DNA from: CADEED01 sp036677145
GTDB lineage: Bacteria > Pseudomonadota > Gammaproteobacteria > Steroidobacterales > Steroidobacteraceae
Assembly: GCA_036677145.1 (NCBI GenBank)
Contig: JAKFFF010000053.1
Span: 22,783 to 86,782 of the forward strand
Length of the DNA stretch: 64,000 nucleotides
Reading direction: 5' to 3'
The notes below the pieces were generated by a model. The model ran no database searches and had not been told where the DNA came from. It saw only the letters and a list, made by a program, of their open reading frames with translations. Position 1 is the first letter of the stretch. Each line of letters starts with the position of its first letter. The translations under genes were made by a program, and so were the position numbers. Of this stretch, positions 17,071-25,943 are shown piece by piece.

Positions 17071-18018
17071 TCAGCTCCAGCGATCGAAGAATTGTTTCTG
17101 GGTGGCCGCACCGATGTCGTCGATCATCACCTGCAGGCCGAAAATGTATTCGTGCAGTCCCGAGCGCAGCACTTCTCCGGGACGGTCGAAGTTGAGCTTG
17201 GCGCGCAGCAATCCGAGTTTGCGTTCGGCTTCGCCCGAACACGCGTCGAGAGGACTGCCCGTGATGTGGTGCAGGCTTTCCTCGGCGCGGTTGATGCAGA
17301 AATGAATCGCGCGCGGAAAGGTCCGGTCGAACAGCAGGAAACTCGCGATGTCCTCCGGCGTGATCACGTTGTGCAGTTGCCGGTACATCTGCAGCGCGCT
17401 GGTCGAGTCGAGCAGCGCGGTCCAGCCGATGAGATCCACCGTGGTGCCGACCTCGGTCACGGTCGGCAGGAGGATGTAGTACTTCACGTCGAGGATCCGC
17501 GACGTCTTGTCGGCGCGCTCGAGGAACTGGCCGAAACGCGACCAGTGGCAGGCCTCGCCGCGGCTCAGAGTCGACAGGCTCACGCCCTGGTACTCGGCCG
17601 CGTGTGTCATGACCGCCGCGTAGAAATCGGACATGTGGTCGACCGAGAACTCGCGCAGGCTCGCGTCGCGGACGAATAGATAGAACTCGTTGAGCGCCTG
17701 CCACATCTCGCGCGAGATGATCTCGCGCACCGTCTGCGCGTTTTCGCGCGCCCGCGACAGCGAGGACAGGATGCTGTTCTGATACGCGGTATCGAAAGTC
17801 AGGAACCTGGCCACTTGCTGCGGCGTCGCCGCGTCGTGCAGTTTCCAGAAGCTGTCCTGGTCGCCGGTGGTGAGGACCAGCGCCGCCCAGTCGTCGCGTT
17901 TCTGCACCGGCGTGTCCAGCATCAGGTTGAGATTCACGTCGATGAAACGCGCGACGTTCTCCGCGCGCTCGACGTAGCGACTGCACCAGTAGATGGCATC
18001 GGCGACGCGGCTCAACAC
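17071..18018 (-). CDS. Alpha-E domain protein (DUF403)
   Basis: The protein is 315 residues and nearly all helical. The start MLSRVADAIYWCSRYVERAE is the family signature. Alpha-E proteins accompany circularly permuted ATP-grasp enzymes and transglutaminases in a predicted peptide-ligation system; their biochemical role is unproven. The start is GTG at 18018, overlapping the ATP-grasp gene end by 7 bases, consistent with coupled translation. Confidence 0.9.
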   Translation of the reverse strand: MLSRVADAIYWCSRYVERAENVARFIDVNLNLMLDTPVQKRDDWAALVLTTGDQDSFWKLHDAATPQQVARFLTFDTAYQNSILSSLSRARENAQTVREIISREMWQALNEFYLFVRDASLREFSVDHMSDFYAAVMTHAAEYQGVSLSTLSRGEACHWSRFGQFLERADKTSRILDVKYYILLPTVTEVGTTVDLIGWTALLDSTSALQMYRQLHNVITPEDIASFLLFDRTFPRAIHFCINRAEESLHHITGSPLDACSGEAERKLGLLRAKLNFDRPGEVLRSGLHEYIFGLQVMIDDIGAATQKQFFDRWS

Positions 18019-19526
18019 TCAGCGAGTACCCAGGTGTCCTTGGCTCCGCCACCCTGCGAGGAGTTCACCACCAGCGAGCCGCGCCGCAGCGCCACGCGCG
18101 TGAGCCCGCCAGGCTGGACGTAGATGTCCCGGCCGAACAATGCGTACGGCCGCAGGTCGACGTGCCGCGGTTCGAATGTGTTGCCGATGATCGAGGGCAC
18201 ACGCGACAGCGACAACGTCGGCTGCGCGATGTAGCCGCGCGGGTTCTTGCGGATGCGATCCGCGAACTCCTCGCGTTCGGCGCGCGTGGAGTGAGGTCCC
18301 ACCAGCATTCCGTAACCTCCCGACCCGTCGGTCGACTTCACCACCAGGTCCTGCAGGTGCGCGAGCACGTGCGAGCGGTGCGCGTCGTTGGAGCAGATGA
18401 AGGTGGGCACGTTGCGCAGCAGGGGATCTTCGTCGAGATAGAAGCGGATGATCTTCTCGACATAGGCGTAGATAGCCTTGTCGTCCGCGACACCGGTGCC
18501 CGGCGCGTTCGCGAGCGCGACCTTGCCTTCCAGGTACGCCGTCATCAGGCCGGGCACCCCGAGCAGCGAGTCGGGCCGGAAGACCCACGGGTCCAGGTAG
18601 TCGTCGTCGATGCGCCGGTAGATCACGTCGACGCGCTGGAACCCGCGCGTCGTGCGCATGTTCACGAACCCGTTACGCATCACGAGATCGGCGGACTCGA
18701 CCAGTTCGACGCCCATCTGCTGCGCGAGAAAGGCGTGCTCGTAATAGGCGCTGTTGAAGCGGCCCGGCGTCAGCACGACGACGTGTGGATCGTCGGAGAT
18801 CGCCTCGCCCAGGTAGCGCAACATCGCGTACAGCTGCACTGGGTAGTCGTCCACGGGGCGTATCGACATCGCCTGGAACAGTTTCGGAAAGATGCGTTTG
18901 ATGACGTGACGGTTCTCGAGCACGTAGCTGACGCCGGAAGGGCATCGCAGGTTGTCCTCGAGCACGTAGTAGTTGCCGTCGCTGTTGCGCACCAGGTCCG
19001 TGCCGCTCACGTGACACCAGATGCCGCGCGGCGGAATCAGTCCTTCGCACTGCGCGCGGTATTGCAGGCAGGTTTTCACCAGGTGCTCGGGCACGATCCG
19101 TTCGCGGAGCACGCGCCGCTCACCGTAGACGTCGGAGAGGAACATGTTGAGCGCGGTGAGGCGCTGCTTTATTCCTCGCTCGAGTCTGGCCCATTCGTCC
19201 GCTGCGACGAGGCGCGGGATCACGTCGAACGGCAGGATCCGTTCGCGCGCGTCTTCACCGTCTCCGCCCAGCGTGAACGTGATGCCCATCTTGAAGAGCG
19301 CGGCTTCGGCGGCCTGCTGGCGCGCCTGGAGCACGCCGGCGTCGAGTTGCTCGATGCCTTCGACGAGTAGTTCGAATCCGCGACGAGGACGGCCTTTCGC
19401 CTCGAACAACTCGTCGTAGTAAGGGCCGTTCTCCGGGTCGTAGCCACTGAAGTCCATCGACCCCGGGTCGCGAAACACCGGCGGGATGGAGCGTGGCCCG
19501 AGATCGGTGATCGCGACGTTGCTCAT
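18012..19526 (-). CDS. Circularly permuted ATP-grasp peptide ligase-like protein
   Basis: The protein is 504 residues. It matches the circularly permuted ATP-grasp type 2 family (former DUF404/DUF407): GIWCHVSGTDLVRNSDGNY, YVLEDNLRCPSGVSYVLENR, VVLTPGRFNSAYYEHAFLA and the late KSTDGSGGYGMLVGP. It is predicted to form an amide bond on an unknown peptide or small molecule with ATP. The ATG at 19526 overlaps the transglutaminase stop (ATGA). Longer in-frame starts upstream lie inside that gene and are not needed. Confidence 0.9.
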   Translation of the reverse strand: MSNVAITDLGPRSIPPVFRDPGSMDFSGYDPENGPYYDELFEAKGRPRRGFELLVEGIEQLDAGVLQARQQAAEAALFKMGITFTLGGDGEDARERILPFDVIPRLVAADEWARLERGIKQRLTALNMFLSDVYGERRVLRERIVPEHLVKTCLQYRAQCEGLIPPRGIWCHVSGTDLVRNSDGNYYVLEDNLRCPSGVSYVLENRHVIKRIFPKLFQAMSIRPVDDYPVQLYAMLRYLGEAISDDPHVVVLTPGRFNSAYYEHAFLAQQMGVELVESADLVMRNGFVNMRTTRGFQRVDVIYRRIDDDYLDPWVFRPDSLLGVPGLMTAYLEGKVALANAPGTGVADDKAIYAYVEKIIRFYLDEDPLLRNVPTFICSNDAHRSHVLAHLQDLVVKSTDGSGGYGMLVGPHSTRAEREEFADRIRKNPRGYIAQPTLSLSRVPSIIGNTFEPRHVDLRPYALFGRDIYVQPGGLTRVALRRGSLVVNSSQGGGAKDTWVLAEC

Positions 19527-20377
19527 AACGCGACCACCTGCACCGATGCGTTCATCCGGTTGAACGAGCCGGACATACCTTCCCAGGATCCCGACAAGGG
19601 CGCCGCATTTTCCTGCGCACGCGCGACGGCTACGGAGATGTGTTCGGCGCCCGCCATCTTGTTGTTGGTCGGGTCGTACCCGCGCCATCCCGCGCCCGGC
19701 AGGAAGATTTCGGTCCACGCATGGGTCGAGCCGTGCTGGCCGTACTCCATCTGCACGTAACCGGTCACGAAACGTGCGCCGAAACCCCAGAACCTCGCGG
19801 CTTCCATCATCAACACGGCGTAGTCGCGGCACGAGCCGCTGCCGAGCCGCAACGTTTCATGCGGCAGTTGCACGCCGGGGTCGTAACGTTCCTGGTAACG
19901 GAGCGTGTCGTGTATGTGCGAGTTGAGCTTGTTCAGCAGCTCGGAGGTGTCGATCACCTGGCCCGGCCGATAGAGATTGCCGAGCCACTCGCGGATCGCC
20001 GGGCCGTCGTAAGGGTAGCTAGGCAGGCGATACGGGACGAGCTCCACCTGCTCGTCGGGTGAATACTGGAAGGGGAACAGCGCCGCGCCTGGATCGATCA
20101 GCCATTCGATCGGGTCGTCATAGGAGAGGTCGACATCGACCTCGGCGAACACGCGCAGCGTGTCTGATGGACCATCGAACGCCAGCACGGCGACCGAATT
20201 TCCTTCGATGTCTCGCAGCCAGCGAATCACGGCATGGGGTTCGACTTCCACGCGGGCTCCGACGATCTGCAGATCGTGTCCCTCGCGCGGCCGCATCATT
20301 GCCCGGTGCGGACCGAACCGCACGGGCTGGTTATAGAAGTATTGCGTCTCGTGAGTGATGCGCACGCGCTTCGGCAT
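19523..20377 (-). CDS. Transglutaminase-like cysteine protease/amidase
   Basis: The protein is 284 residues. The N-terminal beta domain (MPKRVRITHETQYFYNQPV) and catalytic triad (Cys in GSGSCRDYA, His in STHAWTE, Asp in YDPTNN) match the bacterial transglutaminase-like family. Together with the ATP-grasp and alpha-E proteins it forms a conserved three-gene module suspected to make and cleave an isopeptide-type bond. The ATG at 20377 begins exactly at the family's N-terminus. First gene of the operon; a divergent promoter region of 150 bases separates it from glutaminase. Confidence 0.9.
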   Translation of the reverse strand: MPKRVRITHETQYFYNQPVRFGPHRAMMRPREGHDLQIVGARVEVEPHAVIRWLRDIEGNSVAVLAFDGPSDTLRVFAEVDVDLSYDDPIEWLIDPGAALFPFQYSPDEQVELVPYRLPSYPYDGPAIREWLGNLYRPGQVIDTSELLNKLNSHIHDTLRYQERYDPGVQLPHETLRLGSGSCRDYAVLMMEAARFWGFGARFVTGYVQMEYGQHGSTHAWTEIFLPGAGWRGYDPTNNKMAGAEHISVAVARAQENAAPLSGSWEGMSGSFNRMNASVQVVAL

Positions 20378-20527
20378 CGGAGAGACCCTCGGGCGGTGGA
20401 GGAAAGCGCCCGATATTCGCGCCGCCCCGCCGCGCATTCGATGGGACATACGTCCATGCTTGCGCGGCGCGCGGCGGAATAGCATTCGAAGCGGCGATCA
20501 TTCGTCGACAAATGAGAAGAACGCGCC

Positions 20528-21532
20528 ATGCCTATTCCTCTTGACAGCGATGAAACGGCAGGCGCAACCACCGTCTCGACCGGACGATTGCCACAACGCG
20601 AGCAGGTCGCGGGCCTCGTGGAGGAGGCGCACCAGCGTTATCGCGGCGTCGATGAAGGTGAAGTCGCCAGCTACATACCGGCGCTCGGACGCGCGCCACG
20701 CAATCTGTTCGGCATCTGCGTGGCCGACATCGATGGCTCCTGGCACGCGGTCGGTGATGCCGGGCACGAGTTCTCCATTCAAAGCATTTCGAAAGCCTTC
20801 GTGTTCGCGCTCGTGTGCCAGGCGCTCGGCGCCCAGGAGGCGCGCCGCAAGATCGGCGTGAACGCGACCGGGTTGCCGTTCGACTCGGTGATGGCGATCG
20901 ACTTGAATCCGCAGCGCACGATGAACCCGATGGTGAACGCCGGCGCGATCGCGACCACTAGTTTGGTGCCTGGCGCGACCGCCGCGGAGAAATGGCACAA
21001 CGTCCGCGAGGGCCTGTCGCGTTTCGCCGGCCGCGAGCTGGCGCTGGACGAGGAGGTCTACGAATCGGAAGCCGCGTCCAACCAACGCAATCGCGGCATC
21101 GCGCGGTTGCTCGAAGGCTACGGGCGGATGTACAGCGACGCCCTCGAAGCCACCGACGTGTACACGAAGCAGTGTTCGCTCAAGGTCACGGCGAAGGACC
21201 TTGCGATCATGGGCGCGACGCTCGCCGACGGCGGCGTGAATCCGCTCACGCGCGAGCGCGTGATCGACGCGTCGCATTGCAAACACGTGCTCGCCGCGCT
21301 CGCGACCGCGGGACTTTACGAGCGCTCGGGAGACTGGCTTTACGAGGTCGGCTTGCCGGGCAAGAGCGGCGTCAGCGGCGGCATCTTCACCGCGGCGCCC
21401 GGCAAGGGCGGGCTCGGCGTGTTCGCGCCGCCGCTCGACGAGGCGGGCAACAGCGTCAAGGGACAGCTCGCCACGCGGTTCCTGTCGGTGCGGTTGGGCC
21501 TGAACCTGTTCGCGTCGCAGCCATTCGAGTGA
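20528..21532 (+). CDS. glsA: Glutaminase A
   Basis: The protein is 334 residues, the usual length for the serine-dependent beta-lactamase-like glutaminases. The catalytic SxxK is visible as SISK (residues 86-89); MNPMVNAGAI and GKSGVSGGIFTAAPG are further family motifs. It converts glutamine to glutamate and ammonia in the cytosol. No signal peptide. It is transcribed divergently from the transglutaminase operon, which may or may not be meaningful. Confidence 0.93.
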   Translation: MPIPLDSDETAGATTVSTGRLPQREQVAGLVEEAHQRYRGVDEGEVASYIPALGRAPRNLFGICVADIDGSWHAVGDAGHEFSIQSISKAFVFALVCQALGAQEARRKIGVNATGLPFDSVMAIDLNPQRTMNPMVNAGAIATTSLVPGATAAEKWHNVREGLSRFAGRELALDEEVYESEAASNQRNRGIARLLEGYGRMYSDALEATDVYTKQCSLKVTAKDLAIMGATLADGGVNPLTRERVIDASHCKHVLAALATAGLYERSGDWLYEVGLPGKSGVSGGIFTAAPGKGGLGVFAPPLDEAGNSVKGQLATRFLSVRLGLNLFASQPFE

Positions 21533-21554
21533 GCGTGCCCGCGTCGCGCGTCAT

Positions 21555-23138
21555 CTAGTCCGGGCGCCGCAGGGTCTTGGCGGGCTCCACCGGTGGCACC
21601 GGGTGATCAACCAGGCTGTCGAAGAAACTGCGCGTTGCCTGGATGCAGTAAGCAGGCACGAGCACATCGTGATAGTCGTCCAGCACGGCCGCCCGGCCGC
21701 CATCCTGGGCACCTTCGAGAACCGCAGCCGCACTGACCAGATCCTTCGTCCGCGCGAATCGTTCCTGCAAATCCTGGTAAGGGCTGCCCTCCGTGGGCGG
21801 CGAGTCCACGTTCAGAAAAGTCACCTGGCTGGCTGGCGCGTTCGCGGCCCAGTACCCCTGCATCAACTCACTGTTGAAGAAGAACACGACCGGGTCTTCT
21901 GCTCCCGCGCACAGCAGCACGGGCGCAACCGGCGCCCAGTTCCTGAGATCGTTCTTCTTGAGCGCCTGCCGCAGCGTGTGCACGGGATTCGCGGGTGGCA
22001 ATCCCGTCGTCGTGTTCGGGTATCCCTCGTCGGGCGCGGCGACCTGGTCTTGTAGATAGCCCTGGCGATAGGAATTCGTGATCAGGTGATCCGTGCCGAA
22101 TCCCTTGGCGAACACATCCGCGAACTCCGCCGGCGCCGTCGCCGGAGTCAGCGGCGCGAGCTCGGGCGTGGGCGGCGTACTGCTGAAGATCGCATCGTCC
22201 GGGAGAAGTCCCTGCGCGACCAGCGTGTCGCCGCTGGCCGTGCTCGGAAACAGCGCCGGCGCGCCGACGTACGCGGGCTCGAACATCTCCGCCGGGTCGG
22301 CGTAAAGATTCCCGTACGCGTTCTGAAAACTCGACGCCAGCATCGCGAATTCCTCGACGGCGCCGCCACCGACCTGGCCCATGAACACGGCATCCGCGAA
22401 CGCGGACAGCGCGTACGGCCCCGACATCGGCGCGGATGCCGTGACGGGAACACCCGCAGCCTCGAGCGCGCGGTGAGTGGCCATCGCGACATGGCCGCCC
22501 TGCGAGTAGCCGGTGACGAACAACTGCCGGTTGATCGGCGTATCCATCCCGACGAGCGCGGTGTGCGCCGCGCGTAATGCGTCCATCATGTCGGCGGATT
22601 GCTGATCGGCGACCAGAAAGGTCTGGTAAGGCAGCGTCGACGTGTCGTATCCGACGTAGTTAGGCGCGACGACGATGTAGCCTTCGCCCGCCAGCGTCAG
22701 CGCGATCATCAGCCCCTCGTAGTTGTCCCCGCTCAGGTCCGCGATGTTCGTGGACTTGAGATTCCGTTTGCCGTGCGCGTACATGACGACCGGCCGCGGC
22801 CCGCGGCATTTGCCGGTGGCGCCGGTCGGAATCATCAGCGCGCCCGACGCCGTGGTTGGCTCGCCCTTGGCGCCAATAGTTCCGTAGCGCAGCTGGTAGA
22901 CAGTCACCGAGCACTGTGGCGTGACCACCTCGGTGACGAGCCATGCGGGCACCTCCCCACCGGTGACTTTTCCGAGAAGGTCGCCGACAGTGTAGGAGCC
23001 CATCATCACTGGAGGGTTCTCGAGAAGCTCGCCGCGCTGGGGCACCGGGGCCGGGTCCTGTGCGAGGGCGCCGGCGGTGACAGCCACGCAGGCGAGCGAC
23101 AGCGAGAGCAGATGCAGAGAGCGAGGTGCTGGGGTCAT
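21555..23138 (-). CDS. Secreted lipase-like alpha/beta hydrolase (copy 2)
   Basis: The protein is 527 residues with a signal peptide (LLSLSLACVAVTAGALAQ). It shares the same architecture and many identical blocks with the protein at 10524-12011, for example YAHGKRNL, NIADLSG, GYIVVAPNY and SAPMSGPYALSAFADA around the nucleophile motif GYSQGG. It should be an exported esterase/lipase. The ATG at 23138 follows a G-rich ribosome site. Its last two bases are 22 bases from the glutaminase stop (convergent). Substrate unknown. Confidence 0.82.
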   Translation of the reverse strand: MTPAPRSLHLLSLSLACVAVTAGALAQDPAPVPQRGELLENPPVMMGSYTVGDLLGKVTGGEVPAWLVTEVVTPQCSVTVYQLRYGTIGAKGEPTTASGALMIPTGATGKCRGPRPVVMYAHGKRNLKSTNIADLSGDNYEGLMIALTLAGEGYIVVAPNYVGYDTSTLPYQTFLVADQQSADMMDALRAAHTALVGMDTPINRQLFVTGYSQGGHVAMATHRALEAAGVPVTASAPMSGPYALSAFADAVFMGQVGGGAVEEFAMLASSFQNAYGNLYADPAEMFEPAYVGAPALFPSTASGDTLVAQGLLPDDAIFSSTPPTPELAPLTPATAPAEFADVFAKGFGTDHLITNSYRQGYLQDQVAAPDEGYPNTTTGLPPANPVHTLRQALKKNDLRNWAPVAPVLLCAGAEDPVVFFFNSELMQGYWAANAPASQVTFLNVDSPPTEGSPYQDLQERFARTKDLVSAAAVLEGAQDGGRAAVLDDYHDVLVPAYCIQATRSFFDSLVDHPVPPVEPAKTLRRPD

Positions 23139-23268
23139 GGGAGCCCCCTCTGGTGGTCCGCGCAAATTCGCGGGCGGACCGTAGCAGCGGAGGTGGACAT
23201 CGTCTGTACGACCATGGCCCACTCGCGCGCATTTCAGTGCGCCGGCGCCTGTGGTCCTGCCGCCACAT

Positions 23269-24879
23269 CTATCTACTGGATTCTCCGGAGGCCCGCGCCT
23301 CGCCACGGGCGTAACCGGGTAGTGAGCCTGCTGGAAAGTAGGCCAGCAACGCGAGGCCCGCGAATGCGAAGAAGGAAAGTTTGAGCGCGAGCAAACGCGC
23401 GTCCGAATTGATGCGCGCCGCCTCTTCGATTTGTTCGGCCGTCACGTTCGTGCGCGCGAGAAAGTCGCGCAATTGATCGTTGCTGACGAACGCCGGGCTG
23501 CTCAAGCTGACTTCCGAACGCAGTTCGTTCGGAATGCGCGGGTTGTGCACGAGATCCTTGTGGATGGTCACCGCGAGCAGTCCGATGACCGAGGCTCCGG
23601 CGAGCGCCGTGCCGACGGCCGACGCGAGATTGTTGACCGCGCCGCGCGCCGAGCCGACGTCGCCGGCGAGTCTCTTGGGCGAGGCCGAGACGATCACGTT
23701 GAAGAGCAGGGTGACGAGCGCGCCTTCGCCGAGGCCGGCGATCGCCATGCTGATCATGACCATCGCGTTGCTCCAGTCGTTGCGGATGACCGTGCCCAGC
23801 AGGGCCAGCCCGATGGCCACGAGCAGGAACGAGTAGCGCGCGATGCGGCTCGGACTCACGCGTCCATACAACCTCACGACGAGCACCGCGGCGATGAAAC
23901 TCGCCGCCGAAAACGGGATGACGGCCACCGCGGTCGCGAAGCTCGTACCGCCTTGCACGACCTGTATGTAGAGCGGGATCAGGAAGGTGATCGCGGAAGC
24001 GAGCGCGCTGATGATGAAGATCGAGAAGAGGGCGGAACGCTCCGTTGGCGTATCGACGACTTCCAGCGAGAGCAGCGACATCTTTCCGGCGGCGGTGCGC
24101 CGCCGCGACCATGAGATGAATGCCTGGCCGAGAAAGATGCCGCACAGGATCATCAACGGCGCCGGCGACATGTCCACGATGCTGAACGGCGCATCGGGAC
24201 CGGCCAGCAGCACGCCCCAACTGATCAGGTTGTTGCTGCCGATGCTGATCAGGATGATGGCCAGCGCCGCGAGCACGACGCCGACACGATCGATGATCAC
24301 GCCGGCACGCAAGGTTTCTTCGGCGCTCAGTTTTCCGCCTAACTTCCAGATTCCGATGGCGAGAGCCACGAGCAGTCCGAACATCACTCGCCAGCCGACG
24401 AAGGTCGCGAGCGTGCCCGCGATCAGGAACGCGAGAATCGTCCCCATGGCCGGCGCCGCGCCGAGCAGGCCCAGCGCCTGCTCCTGTTGCCGTGCCTTGT
24501 AGTTGTCCGACACCAGCACGACCAGCGTCGGGACCAGTGCGGCGGCGGCGAGGCCCGCGACTATCTGGCCCAGGATCATGATCAACACGTTGAAGCTGAC
24601 CGCCATGATCGCCATGCCCGCGCCGAAGCCGAGCACCGCCAGGCGGAATACGTACCGCGATCCGAATTTCTGCACGATTCTCGCGCCGAGCAGGATGAAT
24701 CCCGCGACCACGAGCGCATAAGTGACGATCGCGGTGCCTACGCTCGTGGCCGACGTATTGAGCGTTGACGCAATGCCCTCGATCGAGACCTGCAGCGTGG
24801 AAATGTTGAAGATCATCAGGATCTGGCCGGCCATGATGATCACGATCGGCAACCACGACGCTCTGGCTTCGGTTTCCAT
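23269..24879 (-). CDS. MFS drug/solute:H+ antiporter-like transporter (DHA2-like)
   Basis: The protein is 536 residues with about 14 membrane helices, the DHA2 size class. The N-terminus (WLPIVIIMAGQILMIFNIS) enters helix 1 directly; the helix 5 region (GLLGAAPAMGTILAFLIAG) resembles motif C of antiporters. An unusual 50-residue hydrophilic segment precedes the last helix (NELRSEVSLSSPAFVSNDQL onward). The ATG at 24879 has AGGAGG 9 bases upstream. Exported substrate unknown. Confidence 0.85.
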   Translation of the reverse strand: METEARASWLPIVIIMAGQILMIFNISTLQVSIEGIASTLNTSATSVGTAIVTYALVVAGFILLGARIVQKFGSRYVFRLAVLGFGAGMAIMAVSFNVLIMILGQIVAGLAAAALVPTLVVLVSDNYKARQQEQALGLLGAAPAMGTILAFLIAGTLATFVGWRVMFGLLVALAIGIWKLGGKLSAEETLRAGVIIDRVGVVLAALAIILISIGSNNLISWGVLLAGPDAPFSIVDMSPAPLMILCGIFLGQAFISWSRRRTAAGKMSLLSLEVVDTPTERSALFSIFIISALASAITFLIPLYIQVVQGGTSFATAVAVIPFSAASFIAAVLVVRLYGRVSPSRIARYSFLLVAIGLALLGTVIRNDWSNAMVMISMAIAGLGEGALVTLLFNVIVSASPKRLAGDVGSARGAVNNLASAVGTALAGASVIGLLAVTIHKDLVHNPRIPNELRSEVSLSSPAFVSNDQLRDFLARTNVTAEQIEEAARINSDARLLALKLSFFAFAGLALLAYFPAGSLPGYARGEARASGESSR

Positions 24880-25019
24880 GGCGTTGCGCCTCCTGGGCCG
24901 CCGAGCATGCCCCCTCGGACCTATCCACGTTGTCGGGCCAAGGCCCAATAGACGCGGTAGTGACGGACCGCACAGGTCCCAACCTCCGAGCGGGTTAAAT
25001 TGCGGCAGGGAGGACCGCC

Positions 25020-25934
25020 ATGATCGTCAAAATCGCCGCCTGCCTGTACATCCTTCAGGCCGCGCTGTGCCTCGCGTCGCTCACGCTGCTTCCGTTCGGA
25101 TTCAGTGCGTCGATGGAGAATCTGGTCACGCTGCTGCTGAGCGGTCTGCTGGTTGCGATCGGCGTCGGTCTCCTGAAACGTACGCACTGGGCGCGCTGGC
25201 TCGCGCTGGGCAACAGTCTGATCGGCTGGACGCTGGGCACGCTGTTGCTCGTCGTCATGATTGGCGGCGCGATTTTCCTCAGCGAGATGCTCGGCGCGAT
25301 GGCGGGCGGAGGACTCGGCACGGTCTTCGGTGTCCTCATTCTGGTTGTCGCGGCGGTCTTCATCGCCAGTATCGTCATCAGTTTCAAACTGTACTTCTAT
25401 CTACGCAGCGAAGCGGGGGCCCAGGAGTTCGGCGTCGAGCCCGAGTCCTTCGGATCGGTCATGGGCTCGGTCGGAGTCTGGTTCGCGATCGCTGTCGTGC
25501 AGGGAATGTTCACGGGTGGCAGCGCCGGCTCCTATTTTCCCACCGCGGGCAGCGACGAGGATTTCGCAGAGACCACGGCGGAATTTCAGGAATTCGATCA
25601 AGACGCTGATGTGGCGCGACAACTCGAGGCTCAGGAAAGCGATGGAGCCGAGGCCGGGGCCGAAGGCGAAATCACGGAGCAGGAGGGCGTCGAAGTAGCG
25701 GCGGATACGCAGTCGGAGGAATCCACGGCGACCGCTCCGCAAGAAACCCACGCCGAGGAAGAAGCGGAACTACCGGTCCAGCAAGCCGCGGCTCCGGTCA
25801 GTGGCAGCGAGTCCCTTTCAGCGGAAACTTCGAGAAACCAGATCCTGAAATGCCGCGATGCGTCGGGCGCCATGCAGTACACGCAGGGTTACTGCCCGCC
25901 CGGAACGACGCGCGTCGAGATGCCGTCGAACTGA
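25020..25934 (+). CDS. Membrane protein with acidic linker and DUF4124-like tail
   Basis: The protein is 304 residues. Four to five membrane helices fill residues 1-165, followed by a strongly acidic, low-complexity stretch (Glu/Ala/Asp-rich, about residues 175-260) and a compact C-terminal motif ILKCRDASGAMQYTQGYCPP that resembles DUF4124 domains with paired cysteines. GGAGG precedes the ATG. Function unknown; an envelope location is likely, with the tail perhaps periplasmic. Confidence 0.7.
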   Translation: MIVKIAACLYILQAALCLASLTLLPFGFSASMENLVTLLLSGLLVAIGVGLLKRTHWARWLALGNSLIGWTLGTLLLVVMIGGAIFLSEMLGAMAGGGLGTVFGVLILVVAAVFIASIVISFKLYFYLRSEAGAQEFGVEPESFGSVMGSVGVWFAIAVVQGMFTGGSAGSYFPTAGSDEDFAETTAEFQEFDQDADVARQLEAQESDGAEAGAEGEITEQEGVEVAADTQSEESTATAPQETHAEEEAELPVQQAAAPVSGSESLSAETSRNQILKCRDASGAMQYTQGYCPPGTTRVEMPSN

Positions 25935-25943
25935 CACGCCGGG

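Noticed and set aside
23273..24982. A 569-residue minus-strand frame overlapping the MFS transporter
   Set aside because: Same strand, other frame; the translation is Arg/His-rich without hydrophobic helices, while the frame used has 14 helices and AGGAGG before its ATG.
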